The position numbers and the translations under genes are program-made. Below are positions 8,227-16,111 of a stretch of 32,827 nucleotides of DNA, piece by piece. The DNA comes from Lachnospiraceae bacterium (GTDB taxonomy: Bacteria > Bacillota > Clostridia > Lachnospirales > Lachnospiraceae): NCBI GenBank assembly GCA_011960625.1, contig BLMJ01000083.1:1-32827 (forward strand), read 5' to 3'. The notes below the pieces were generated by a model. That model was not told the origin of the DNA, did not search any database, and saw only the letters and a program-made list of their open reading frames with translations. Numbering within the stretch: position 1 is the stretch's first letter; each line of letters opens with the position of its first letter.

Positions 8227-9675
8227 ATGCAGAGAAGTGATTATTTGAATCCAGAGAACATGAGAAGTCAGTGTGCCAAAGCAATTCAATGTATGGAGGA
8301 GGATTGCAAGGCATTAGAGATTGTCCGTAAGAGTATCCGATTTTTTGCAGAAGATCCTGAGATCGAGAGTGAAGCCTTTGACGCACTGGTACGTCAGCTA
8401 GAAGATTATGAGACGGTTATGGAAGCAATGCGGATCGCAAATTTGACGGACAGTGGGGACTTTCATAGTCTGAGCGGTCTTGTGGGAAATGAAGTCCTGG
8501 ATGGAGAGACTATTTTCTGCCAGATGGAAAACGCGTGGAATATGAAGGAGAATTATGAGTCAAAGGAATTTATGTACCGAAATTCTATGGCGGCGACACA
8601 GGATGCTATTTTATATACATATTATCGCTGGAAGGCCGGACAGTACGGACGTTTGGCATTGAATAGCCATAGGCTGTATAAGCGATGGGAAGAGAAGACG
8701 GAGCGATTCGATGAAATTGCTGCAAGTACGAATCATCTGTTTCTTGCCACAGATGAAATAGGCACATGGATACAAAAGGGGCTTTCGAAGATTAGAGGAG
8801 CGTTTCAAAACGGCGTCTATGAGCCGGATAAGGATGATGAATGGAGGCGGCAGCTTATAAACGAAGGTATCCATCTGGCAATGGGGTACAGGGACCGGGG
8901 AGGAGACCAGAATGGACCACATGAAATCTGGCAGAGAGGAGAGGCTGCCGACAGAGAATGGATTAGGGAGTTGGTCCACAGCTACGAAGAGTATGGGGAT
9001 TATTCCGATGAAGAGATTGAGGAGCTTTTAAAAAAATTAAACAGCGAGGGATGCGGATATGTGGCCTTTGCGAATGTGCTGGCAGATGAATTTAGAAGAA
9101 AGGAAGCAGAATTTGAGAAGATATTCGGATTTCCTCTTTTTCAGGAAGATAGGAACGGTATCACGTATGTCAATTACAATCCTCTCATTCTCGATCTCTA
9201 CTGCGCCAGTGATAATCACAACAGGGTATGGAATATGTGGCAGAAGCATGATATTTATGATGCAAACGAGGACCCATCGGCAGACGTTGGACGTGGTACG
9301 ACACAGGACGACAGAATCTATCGATTTGAACGATATATGAATGGGCGTGGTGTTGTAATAAAGATTAAGAATATCAGATGCAGTACGGAGGAGGTTTTCC
9401 ATAAATGTAAAGAAGAAGCCAAGAGGGGCAATCGGGTGATTATTAGTACCTGTCCGGTAAGGCTTGAGGGGGAGGACGGAGAACTGTCTCAGATGGACGG
9501 AGGACATGCCATGACGGTAATCGGACTTACTGACGACGGAAGAGTGGAGGTATCGTCATGGGGGGAGATTTATTATATTACCCCAACAGACCCTGACTAT
9601 CAGGAGCCGGAGAAGAACCACGCTCGGGACGCATATGTAAAAATTCAGTCTGTCTCTTTCGAGAGTGTGAAATAA
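8227..9675 (+). CDS. LXG-like T7SS effector with C-terminal papain-like cysteine protease domain
   Basis: The start is taken at ATG 8227, eight bases after GGAGG (8214-8218), giving 482 residues. A GTG at 8218 lies inside that site and is unlikely. The first 200 residues are helical and resemble LXG-type N-termini (EKTERFDEIAASTNHLF then a KIRGAFQNGVYEP turn). A second domain from about 255 has the layout of a papain-like protease: C276 in GCGYVAFANVL at a helix start, H427 in GGHAMTVIG, and S443-S444-W445-G446 where papain has Asn-Ser-Trp-Gly. The usual third catalytic Asn therefore appears to be Ser, or another residue serves. No signal peptide or TM segment is seen, as expected for a T7SS substrate. 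Whether it is a toxin or a housekeeping secreted protease is not known. Confidence 0.8.
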   Translation: MQRSDYLNPENMRSQCAKAIQCMEEDCKALEIVRKSIRFFAEDPEIESEAFDALVRQLEDYETVMEAMRIANLTDSGDFHSLSGLVGNEVLDGETIFCQMENAWNMKENYESKEFMYRNSMAATQDAILYTYYRWKAGQYGRLALNSHRLYKRWEEKTERFDEIAASTNHLFLATDEIGTWIQKGLSKIRGAFQNGVYEPDKDDEWRRQLINEGIHLAMGYRDRGGDQNGPHEIWQRGEAADREWIRELVHSYEEYGDYSDEEIEELLKKLNSEGCGYVAFANVLADEFRRKEAEFEKIFGFPLFQEDRNGITYVNYNPLILDLYCASDNHNRVWNMWQKHDIYDANEDPSADVGRGTTQDDRIYRFERYMNGRGVVIKIKNIRCSTEEVFHKCKEEAKRGNRVIISTCPVRLEGEDGELSQMDGGHAMTVIGLTDDGRVEVSSWGEIYYITPTDPDYQEPEKNHARDAYVKIQSVSFESVK

Positions 9676-9700
9676 ATAAGGTAATTTAGGGAGGCTGGTG

Positions 9701-10510
9701 ATGAAAAAATTTGGATGTATATTTGTTTTCAGTTTTGCTGTCATTATTATTACAGCGGAAGCAAATTTTTGGCATACGTACTGGAAAGAAAAGGAGGGGA
9801 CTATGGAGAAATATATGCTTGCGAGCCGCTTGAAAGTTCCGACTGTGAAGGAGGTTACAGAAAATCCGTATATATATCGTTATCACCATGAGCTTTGCAG
9901 TGAAAAAGGGTTGATAGATGAAAAAGGGCGTCTTAGCCGTCGTTACTTATATTTACAGGCAGTCTATAGGGCAAATCTGGAGGCGTATCTGCTTGAGACG
10001 CTTGATATTAAGGAGTTGGATGAAAAATTACGGAACAGTAGTCTTAATTTTGTATGTCCGAAACCTGAAAATCAGGATTTGTACCAGCGGGAATCATCCA
10101 TGGGTTTGAGATATATATGCCTGAGAAATAATCTCTATATTGAATATCTTGACAAGAGACAATTGAATATTTTAGAGCATCATCTGATAAGGGGAAGAGA
10201 GGTTGTCACAGAAGAACTTAAGGCGCTGGTAAAGGAGACTTATGGTGAGGTAATCAGGGTTAGGAATCCAAGAGATTGGGACGCTCAGGGTAGTTTTCTC
10301 TATGCAGGAACACAGGGAAGAAAACCAGAGATTCCAAATCAGGCATTGGTGCTGGAAATTTCTAATGCTATGGAATATGATGGGTCAGGAAATCTTATTT
10401 CAGAAGATCATATGAGAGAAAAATGTGAATATTTGGAGCAAGTGAAAGCAGAGAAAGAAAAAGAATACTCTGAGATATTGGGAAAAGAAGTATATATTCT
10501 GTTGGAATGA
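9701..10510 (+). CDS. Membrane-anchored protein, candidate immunity factor
   Basis: The ATG at 9701 is chosen over the GTG at 9698 because AGGGAGG (9688-9694) then has a six-base spacer, giving 269 residues. The N-terminus (MKKFGCIFVFSFAVIIITAE) is a signal peptide or uncleaved signal anchor, so the rest is probably outside the membrane. The soluble part is mixed alpha/beta with a basic centre and an acidic, helical C-terminus. I do not recognise the family. It lies 25 bases after the protease-type effector in the same operon. Membrane-anchored immunity proteins are common directly after LXG toxins, so an inhibitor of the protease domain is a reasonable guess. A surface accessory factor is the alternative. 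Confidence 0.65.
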   Translation: MKKFGCIFVFSFAVIIITAEANFWHTYWKEKEGTMEKYMLASRLKVPTVKEVTENPYIYRYHHELCSEKGLIDEKGRLSRRYLYLQAVYRANLEAYLLETLDIKELDEKLRNSSLNFVCPKPENQDLYQRESSMGLRYICLRNNLYIEYLDKRQLNILEHHLIRGREVVTEELKALVKETYGEVIRVRNPRDWDAQGSFLYAGTQGRKPEIPNQALVLEISNAMEYDGSGNLISEDHMREKCEYLEQVKAEKEKEYSEILGKEVYILLE

Positions 10511-10521
10511 AGGAGAACCAT

Positions 10522-10797
10522 ATGATTGGAGATGAGAGAAAAATAGGAATAAAAAATGTCAGGCTCGACCCGAAAGGGGAGGAAAGGCAGCAGGTAAGAA
10601 AGCTTTGGCAGGAGGAAGAAGAGGAAGAGCTGGAAATCAGAGAATATTATCAAAGGCTGGAATATATGCGGGATAATTGTCCGGTGTGGGATCAAGAAAT
10701 CAGCGGACTTATCGAAGAACAGCAAGAAATGCTGCAGGTTTTGGAGATGAAGAAGGGTGAATTATTAGACGGTTTTGGCAGGAGGAAAGATTTGTGA
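10522..10797 (+). CDS. Small acidic coiled-coil protein at the end of the T7SS locus
   Basis: The likely start is ATG 10522, six bases after AAGGAG (10510-10515), giving 91 residues. An in-frame ATG at 10507 overlaps the upstream stop but has no site of its own. The protein is almost all predicted helix, highly charged, with a run of Glu at about 33-38 and two Cys-free heptad-like stretches. The size and pattern recall the second Lap-type or DUF5082-like helpers of LXG toxins, but I cannot assign it. The tight linkage to the preceding gene suggests it belongs to the same effector module. Confidence 0.6.
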   Translation: MIGDERKIGIKNVRLDPKGEERQQVRKLWQEEEEEELEIREYYQRLEYMRDNCPVWDQEISGLIEEQQEMLQVLEMKKGELLDGFGRRKDL

Positions 10798-10813
10798 CGA
10801 ATATTTGTAAATT

Positions 10814-10850
10814 CATATGTCTTGTCATATGTATCATACAGTGATATAAT
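10814..10850 (+). promoter_or_regulatory. nadABC-niaR promoter with likely NiaR operator
   Basis: The sequence has -35 TTGTCA (10822-10827), a 17-base spacer and -10 TATAAT (10845-10850). Overlapping the -35 box is the interrupted palindrome CATATG-TCTTGT-CATATG (10814-10831). The downstream operon encodes NiaR, the niacin-responsive repressor of NAD synthesis, so repression by occlusion of the -35 box is the simple reading. The core TCTTGTC resembles what I recall of NiaR sites, but this was not checked against a motif. Confidence 0.75.
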
Positions 10851-10882
10851 AATGTAAGTTTGAAAAAAGGAGACAAACATTC

Positions 10883-11788
10883 ATGAGTATTACAGAAGAA
10901 ATTCAAGAGTTGAAAAAGGAGAAGAACGCGGTTATTCTGGCGCATTATTATGTAAATCCTGAGATTCAAGAGATTGCGGATTATATTGGAGATTCCTACT
11001 ATCTGAGTAAAGTAGCAGTGGATTTAAAAGAGCAGACGATTGTATTTTGCGGAGTATCTTTCATGGGGGAAAGCGCTAAGATATTGAATCCAGATAAGAC
11101 GGTTCTAATGCCGGATATGACAGCCGATTGTGCAATGGCACATATGGCGGATGCAAAAACGATTCAAGAAATGCGGGAAAAGTATGAGGATTTGGCGGTG
11201 GTGTGCTATATCAATTCTACTGCCGAGTTAAAGAGACATTCCGATGTGTGTGTCACCTCGGCAAATGCGGTGAAGATTGTAAAAGCATTGCCGAATGAGA
11301 ACATTTTCTTTATACCTGACAGGAATCTTGCACACTTTGTAGCCGAGCAGGTACCAACGAAGAATTTTGTTTATAACGAAGGGTACTGTCCGGTTCATGA
11401 ACAGATACAGGTAAAGGAGATTCTTAAGGAGAAGGAGTTCCACCCCCAGGCAGAGATTTTAACTCATCCAGAGTGTCCTCAGGCAGTGAGAGAAATATCG
11501 GATTATATAGGTAGTACCTCAGGAATTATAGCCTACGCAGGTAAGAGTGAGTGCATGGAATTTATCATATGTACAGAAAATGGCGTTCGGTTTGAGCTTG
11601 AGAAACAGAATCCCCAAAAGAAGTTTTATTTTACGAAGACTGAGCCGGTTTGCCAAGATATGAAAAAAATTACATTGGAGAAGCTTCGAAATGTGTTGAA
11701 AAATGGGGAAAATGAAATCCAGGTGACGGAAGAGCTTCGTGAGGAGTCAGTTAGACCGCTTGGGAGAATGTTGGAGCTTGCAAGGTAA
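10883..11788 (+). CDS. nadA: Quinolinate synthase NadA
   Basis: NadA condenses iminoaspartate with dihydroxyacetone phosphate to quinolinate, in the cytoplasm, as step two of de novo NAD synthesis from aspartate. The 301-residue length and sequence (ILAHYYVNPEIQEIAD at the N-terminus, FCGVSFMGESAKIL, SSTSGI-like turn) are typical. The three cysteines expected to ligate the oxygen-sensitive [4Fe-4S] cluster are C83 (TADC), C169 (EGYCPVH) and C257 (PVCQDM). It is the first gene of nadA-nadB-nadC-niaR and has an AAAAGGAG site before the ATG. Confidence 0.97.
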   Translation: MSITEEIQELKKEKNAVILAHYYVNPEIQEIADYIGDSYYLSKVAVDLKEQTIVFCGVSFMGESAKILNPDKTVLMPDMTADCAMAHMADAKTIQEMREKYEDLAVVCYINSTAELKRHSDVCVTSANAVKIVKALPNENIFFIPDRNLAHFVAEQVPTKNFVYNEGYCPVHEQIQVKEILKEKEFHPQAEILTHPECPQAVREISDYIGSTSGIIAYAGKSECMEFIICTENGVRFELEKQNPQKKFYFTKTEPVCQDMKKITLEKLRNVLKNGENEIQVTEELREESVRPLGRMLELAR

Positions 11789-11877
11789 GGAATTGCTTGG
11801 AAACCATACAGAATACGTCGGCGTATGGGATTCGCAAAAGTTTGTGTATGGCGGTTTCCAAGCGGAGGATGAGAAAG

Positions 11878-13062
11878 ATGGATATACATACAGACGTTGT
11901 GATAGTAGGATGTGGAGTGTCAGGTCTATACAGTGCGCTAAAGCTTCCGAGAGATATGAGGATCGTAATTATTACGAAATCAGATGCCGAAAGCAGTGAT
12001 TCCTTCCTTGCCCAGGGAGGAATCTGTGTACAGAGAGACGAGGATGACTATGACAGTTATTTTGAGGACACCATGAGGGCAGGGCATTATGAGAATCGAA
12101 AGGAATCGGTGGATATCATGATTCGAGGTTCTCGGGCTGTTATTGAGGATTTGGTGAAATATGGAGTCCGATTTGAGCAGGAGAACGGTGAATTTATCTA
12201 TACGAGAGAAGGGGCACACTCAAGACCTAGGATTCTCTTCCATGAGGATGTTACCGGAAAGGAGATTACCAATACCTTGTTAGAGAGGGTGAGAGAACTT
12301 TCGAACGTAACGTTCTATGAATATACGTCAATGACGGATATCATAGAAGATGGTGCGTGCAAAGGCATTTGGGTGGAGGATGTGCATAATTGTGAGCAAT
12401 ATCGAATTTTAGCAGACTATACGATTCTGGCAACCGGAGGAATCGGGGGGAAATATCAACATTCCACGAATTTTCCGCATTTAACAGGAGATGCTATAGA
12501 GATAGCAAAGAATCATGGAATCCGTTTGGAACATCTGGACTATGTACAGATACATCCTACAACGCTCTACTCTGAAAAGCCCGGGCGGAGATTTTTGATT
12601 TCTGAGTCAGTGCGGGGAGAAGGCGCAGTATTATATAATGAGAAAAAAGAAAGATTTGTTGATGAACTGCTTCCAAGGGACGTAGTTACCAAGGCAATCC
12701 GTAAACAGATGGTTGAAGAGGGGACAGACCATGTATGGCTCTCTCTTAAGCCGATACCAAGAGAAAAGATTCTGAAGCATTTTCCCAATATCTATCAGCG
12801 GTGTCTGGAAGAAGGGTATGATGTGCTGAAGGAATGTATACCCGTGGTGCCGGCACAGCATTATTTTATGGGAGGAATTTGGGTGGATTCAGACAGCCGG
12901 ACCTCCATGGAACGTTTGTATGCAGTGGGGGAGACAAGCTGCAACGGCGTTCACGGCGCGAATCGTCTGGCAAGTAATTCCTTGCTGGAAAGCTTGGTCT
13001 TTGCGGGACGGGCGGCGCAGAAGATTATATCGGAAGTAAGAAGCAGTGGTAAGGCAATGTAG
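11878..13062 (+). CDS. nadB: L-aspartate oxidase NadB
   Basis: NadB oxidises L-aspartate to iminoaspartate for NadA, using FAD. The start is taken at ATG 11878 because GGAGG (11864-11868) precedes it and the FAD-binding strand begins at once (VVIVGCGVSGLYSA, a GxGxxG motif). The frame is open from an ATG at 11797, but that extension is unlike the family. The product is 394 residues and contains the succinate dehydrogenase/fumarate reductase-type motifs SFLAQGG, a TREGAHSRPRI segment and HGANRLASNSLLESLVF. It is much shorter than the roughly 540 residues of E. coli NadB and lacks the C-terminal helical domain, as in many Clostridia. Confidence 0.95.
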   Translation: MDIHTDVVIVGCGVSGLYSALKLPRDMRIVIITKSDAESSDSFLAQGGICVQRDEDDYDSYFEDTMRAGHYENRKESVDIMIRGSRAVIEDLVKYGVRFEQENGEFIYTREGAHSRPRILFHEDVTGKEITNTLLERVRELSNVTFYEYTSMTDIIEDGACKGIWVEDVHNCEQYRILADYTILATGGIGGKYQHSTNFPHLTGDAIEIAKNHGIRLEHLDYVQIHPTTLYSEKPGRRFLISESVRGEGAVLYNEKKERFVDELLPRDVVTKAIRKQMVEEGTDHVWLSLKPIPREKILKHFPNIYQRCLEEGYDVLKECIPVVPAQHYFMGGIWVDSDSRTSMERLYAVGETSCNGVHGANRLASNSLLESLVFAGRAAQKIISEVRSSGKAM

Positions 13063-13089
13063 TATATACGAAAGGAGAAGGCGGACGAT

Positions 13090-13944
13090 ATGAATAAGAT
13101 TACAATGACGCTTCAGGCAGACCAGCTAATCCTGGAGGCGTTGAAAGAGGATATTTCCAGTGAGGATGTAACTACAAATTCTGTTATGAAAGAGGCAGTG
13201 GCAGGAGAAGTGGACCTTATTTGCAAACAGGATGGAATTATAGCAGGACTGGAGGTATTTGAGAGGGTATTTAAACTTTTAGATGCAGAAGTGGAGATAG
13301 AATTTTATTGTCAAGATGGAGAGGAAGTCAAGAACGGGCAGCTGATGGGGAAGGTAAAGGGAGATATCAGAGTGCTCTTATCAGGAGAGCGTGTGGCTTT
13401 GAATTACCTGCAGCGCATGAGTGGGATTGCAACTTATACACATTCGGTTGCAGAACTTCTTGCAGGAAGCCATACAAAGCTTCTGGACACTAGAAAGACG
13501 ACGCCCAACATGCGGATCTTTGAAAAATACGCGGTCCGTGTAGGAGGAGGATACAATCATAGGTATAATCTGTCAGACGGAGTGCTTCTTAAGGACAACC
13601 ATATCGGCGCAGCCGGAAGTGTCACGAAAGCGGTACAGATGGCAAAGGAGTATGCGCCTTTTGTAAGAAAGATAGAGGTAGAGGTTGAGAATCTTGACAT
13701 GGTAAAAGAGGCGGTAGAGGCCGGAGCCGATATCATCATGCTTGATAATATGTCCACAGAAGAGATGCAGGAAGCAATTCGCATCATAGATGGACGTGCC
13801 CAGACGGAGTGCTCGGGTAACGTGACAAAGGAGAATATTGGACGGCTGGTCTGTCTGGGAGTGGATTACATTTCCAGCGGAGCATTGACCCATTCTGCCC
13901 CCATACTGGATATTTCTCTGAAAAATCTTCATGCGTTGGCATGA
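13090..13944 (+). CDS. nadC: Nicotinate-nucleotide pyrophosphorylase (carboxylating) NadC
   Basis: NadC converts quinolinate and PRPP to nicotinate mononucleotide with loss of CO2, the last de novo step. The 284 residues show the quinolinate phosphoribosyltransferase pattern: an N-terminal EDISSEDVTTN segment, ALNYLQRMSGIAT, LDTRKTTPNMR, GGGYNHRYNLSDGVLLKDNHI and a C-terminal IMLDNMS barrel motif. It starts 27 bases after nadB with an AAAGGAG site. It belongs to the same operon as nadA and nadB, and the NiaR gene follows. Confidence 0.97.
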   Translation: MNKITMTLQADQLILEALKEDISSEDVTTNSVMKEAVAGEVDLICKQDGIIAGLEVFERVFKLLDAEVEIEFYCQDGEEVKNGQLMGKVKGDIRVLLSGERVALNYLQRMSGIATYTHSVAELLAGSHTKLLDTRKTTPNMRIFEKYAVRVGGGYNHRYNLSDGVLLKDNHIGAAGSVTKAVQMAKEYAPFVRKIEVEVENLDMVKEAVEAGADIIMLDNMSTEEMQEAIRIIDGRAQTECSGNVTKENIGRLVCLGVDYISSGALTHSAPILDISLKNLHALA

Positions 13945-13985
13945 TTTCGATGAGAAATACCGTATTTTAAAGAAGGGGGAGCAAT

Positions 13986-14498
13986 ATGACTGGTCCGGAT
14001 AGGAGAGAGGATATCATACAGCAGGTTCAAAAGAGTGCAGTTCCGTTGTCAGGCTCGAAACTTGCATCCATTTATCATATAAGCAGGCAGGTAATTGTGC
14101 AGGATATTGCGCTGCTTCGTGCCGAGGGCTATGATATTATATCCACGAATAGAGGATATATCTTGAATGCAGTGAAGTTTGCCAGCAGAGTGTTCAAAGT
14201 ACAGCATACGGATGAGCAGCTTAACGAGGAACTGTGTTCGATTGTAGATCTCGGGGGGACGGTCAAGAACGTGATGGTCAACCATAGAGTATATGGGCAT
14301 ATCGAGGCGGAACTGAATATTGATTCCCGCAGGAAGGTTGCTGAATTTATGGAAGACATCCAAAGCGGGAAATCCCGCCCTCTTAAAAATATCACATCCA
14401 ATTACCATTATCACAAAATTATTGCAGATAAAGAAGAGACCTTGGATATGATAGAAGAAATGCTGAGAGATAAGGAATTTTTGGTAGAGGTAAGATAA
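13986..14498 (+). CDS. niaR: NiaR, niacin-responsive transcription repressor of NAD genes
   Basis: The 170-residue product has an N-terminal HTH_11-type winged helix (residues about 5-60, SGSKLASIYHISRQVIVQDIALLR) and a C-terminal 3H domain (about 75-168) with the conserved His-rich segments HRVYGHIEAEL and NYHYHKI that bind metal. In Firmicutes this protein senses niacin and represses nad and niacin transport genes. It closes the operon it is expected to control. A candidate operator overlaps the -35 box upstream of nadA. Confidence 0.94.
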   Translation: MTGPDRREDIIQQVQKSAVPLSGSKLASIYHISRQVIVQDIALLRAEGYDIISTNRGYILNAVKFASRVFKVQHTDEQLNEELCSIVDLGGTVKNVMVNHRVYGHIEAELNIDSRRKVAEFMEDIQSGKSRPLKNITSNYHYHKIIADKEETLDMIEEMLRDKEFLVEVR

Positions 14499-14530
14499 TA
14501 TAGTTTTAGTGGAAGAAGGGAGGAAAAAAC

Positions 14531-15151
14531 ATGACAGAACATAAGATTATTACCATTGGCCGCCAATTTGGAAGCGGAGGACATGAGATCGGCAACATGC
14601 TTGCAACCAGGCTTGATATTCCGTTGTACGACAATAATCTGGTTAGGATGGCCGCACAGAAGTTGGATATTAGAGAGGAGACGGCGCGGGCGGTTGATGA
14701 GACGACACTGAATAGTTTTCTGACAGGTTACGTGATTGCTCCGATGGAGTATCGGGATTCTATCCGGTCAGAAGAGTACACTAAGCCGTTGAATGAACAA
14801 GTATATGGTTTACAGACACAGATTATCCAAAAGCTTTCACAGAGAGGACCGTGTGTAATCGTGGGACGGTGCGCTGGTTATCTTCTGAAGGAGCAGACGA
14901 ATTGCATAGACGTATTCATCTGCGCGGATACAGACGATAGAGTGAAGCGGATTGCAAACAGGTATGATTTGTCTGAGAAAAAGGCCGCAGATAAGATTAA
15001 GAGAATAGACCGTGAGCGGAAATATTACTATGAATGTCACACGGGGCTTGAGTGGGGCAGCGCATTATCCCACCAGATTTTGCTGAATGTGAGCAGGCTT
15101 GGAATGGAAGGAGCCGTCAATGTGCTCGAGATGATGTATCGGGGAGATTGA
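14531..15151 (+). CDS. Cytidylate kinase-like family protein
   Basis: This 206-residue protein starts with a P-loop (TIGRQFGSGGHEIG) and has the LID-like region with FICADTDDRVKRIANRY, matching the AAA_26/cytidylate kinase-like family (PF13189) common in Clostridia. The true substrate of this family is not established, and it is distinct from the essential Cmk. GGGAGGA lies directly upstream of the ATG. The gene is 32 bases after niaR, so it may be cotranscribed with the NAD operon, and it precedes a metal exporter gene by six bases. Confidence 0.88.
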   Translation: MTEHKIITIGRQFGSGGHEIGNMLATRLDIPLYDNNLVRMAAQKLDIREETARAVDETTLNSFLTGYVIAPMEYRDSIRSEEYTKPLNEQVYGLQTQIIQKLSQRGPCVIVGRCAGYLLKEQTNCIDVFICADTDDRVKRIANRYDLSEKKAADKIKRIDRERKYYYECHTGLEWGSALSHQILLNVSRLGMEGAVNVLEMMYRGD

Positions 15152-15157
15152 ATGTAA

Positions 15158-16000
15158 ATGATAATAGATATTCTTGCGGATACCAGTACGGATTGTCTAA
15201 AGATGCTGCCGTATTTGTTCGCAGCATTTTTGCTGCTTGAGGCGTTAGAACAGTATTCTAACACATTTACGGAGAAAGTACTTTCGAAAGTGGGGAAAGC
15301 AGGACCAATGGTGGGCGCTTTGCTTGGCTGCGTTCCCCAGTGTGGTTTTTCAATTATGGCGGCAAATCTTTATGCTGGGGGAGTCATCTCAGTAGGGACG
15401 CTTCTTTCCGTCTTTATTGCGACTTCTGATGAAGCAATTTTGATTATGCTGGGAAATCCAGGCGCACTCGCAGATATTGGTTTTTTGGTGGCTGTGAAGG
15501 TTGCGGTTGCCGTATTTTCTGGATATCTGGTTGATCTGCTGCTGGCTGATAAACTCTCAGTACCAAAAGAGAGCGGGAAGCTGTGCAGGCAGTGGGCAGA
15601 CCAGAAGGAAGAAAAAGGGGTGATAAAGGCGGCGTGGGAGCACACGGCAAGGATATTTGTATATCTGTTTGTATTTACCGGCGTGTTGAATCTCTGTGTG
15701 GAGATATTTGGAGTGGGGCGTTTATCGGCCTTTCTTTTGGGGGATTCTATATTTCAGCCTGTGATTGCCGCTATGATTGGGTTGATACCCAATTGTGCGG
15801 CATCGGTAATTTTGACTCAGCTTTATCTTGGCGGGGCCGTCTCTTTTGCCTCTGTGATTGCAGGATTATGTACAGGAGCAGGAATTGGCCTGGTTGTGTT
15901 GTGCAAGGTCAATCAAGATAGACAGGAATCCGTAAGGGTAATTGGGATTTTGTTTGTGATTGGTGTGACGGCAGGGTTGTTTCTTGAGCTTCTTATGTGA
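15158..16000 (+). CDS. Putative 10-TM heavy-metal/manganese exporter (ArsP_2/DUF2899 type)
   Basis: The 280-residue membrane protein is made of two related halves, each with a G-x-(V/I)-P-x-C motif in a helix pair: LGCVPQCGFSIMAANLYAGG near residue 52 and IGLIPNCAASVILTQLYLGG near residue 208. This internal repeat with Pro-x-Cys motifs is typical of the PF11449 family, annotated variously as manganese or arsenic efflux. The linker between the halves is charged and probably cytoplasmic. Only six bases separate it from the cytidylate-kinase-like gene, so they are likely cotranscribed. Substrate specificity cannot be read from the sequence. Confidence 0.82.
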   Translation: MIIDILADTSTDCLKMLPYLFAAFLLLEALEQYSNTFTEKVLSKVGKAGPMVGALLGCVPQCGFSIMAANLYAGGVISVGTLLSVFIATSDEAILIMLGNPGALADIGFLVAVKVAVAVFSGYLVDLLLADKLSVPKESGKLCRQWADQKEEKGVIKAAWEHTARIFVYLFVFTGVLNLCVEIFGVGRLSAFLLGDSIFQPVIAAMIGLIPNCAASVILTQLYLGGAVSFASVIAGLCTGAGIGLVVLCKVNQDRQESVRVIGILFVIGVTAGLFLELLM

Positions 16001-16036
16001 AATGTGTACGAAAACGGCTTGAAAACACGATTCTCA

Positions 16037-16064
16037 TTGCATTTCTGGAAGAATGTGTTATAAT
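16037..16064 (+). promoter_or_regulatory. Promoter of the DUF6465-type gene
   Basis: The sequence has -35 TTGCAT (16037-16042), a 16-base spacer and -10 TATAAT (16059-16064). The leader contains a small hairpin, CTCG-GTGA-CGAG (about 16073-16084), before AGGAGG and the ATG at 16112. Confidence 0.7.
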
Positions 16065-16111
16065 ATTCACGACTCGGTGACGAGGCTTAGGAGAAATTAG
16101 GAGGAAATAAA

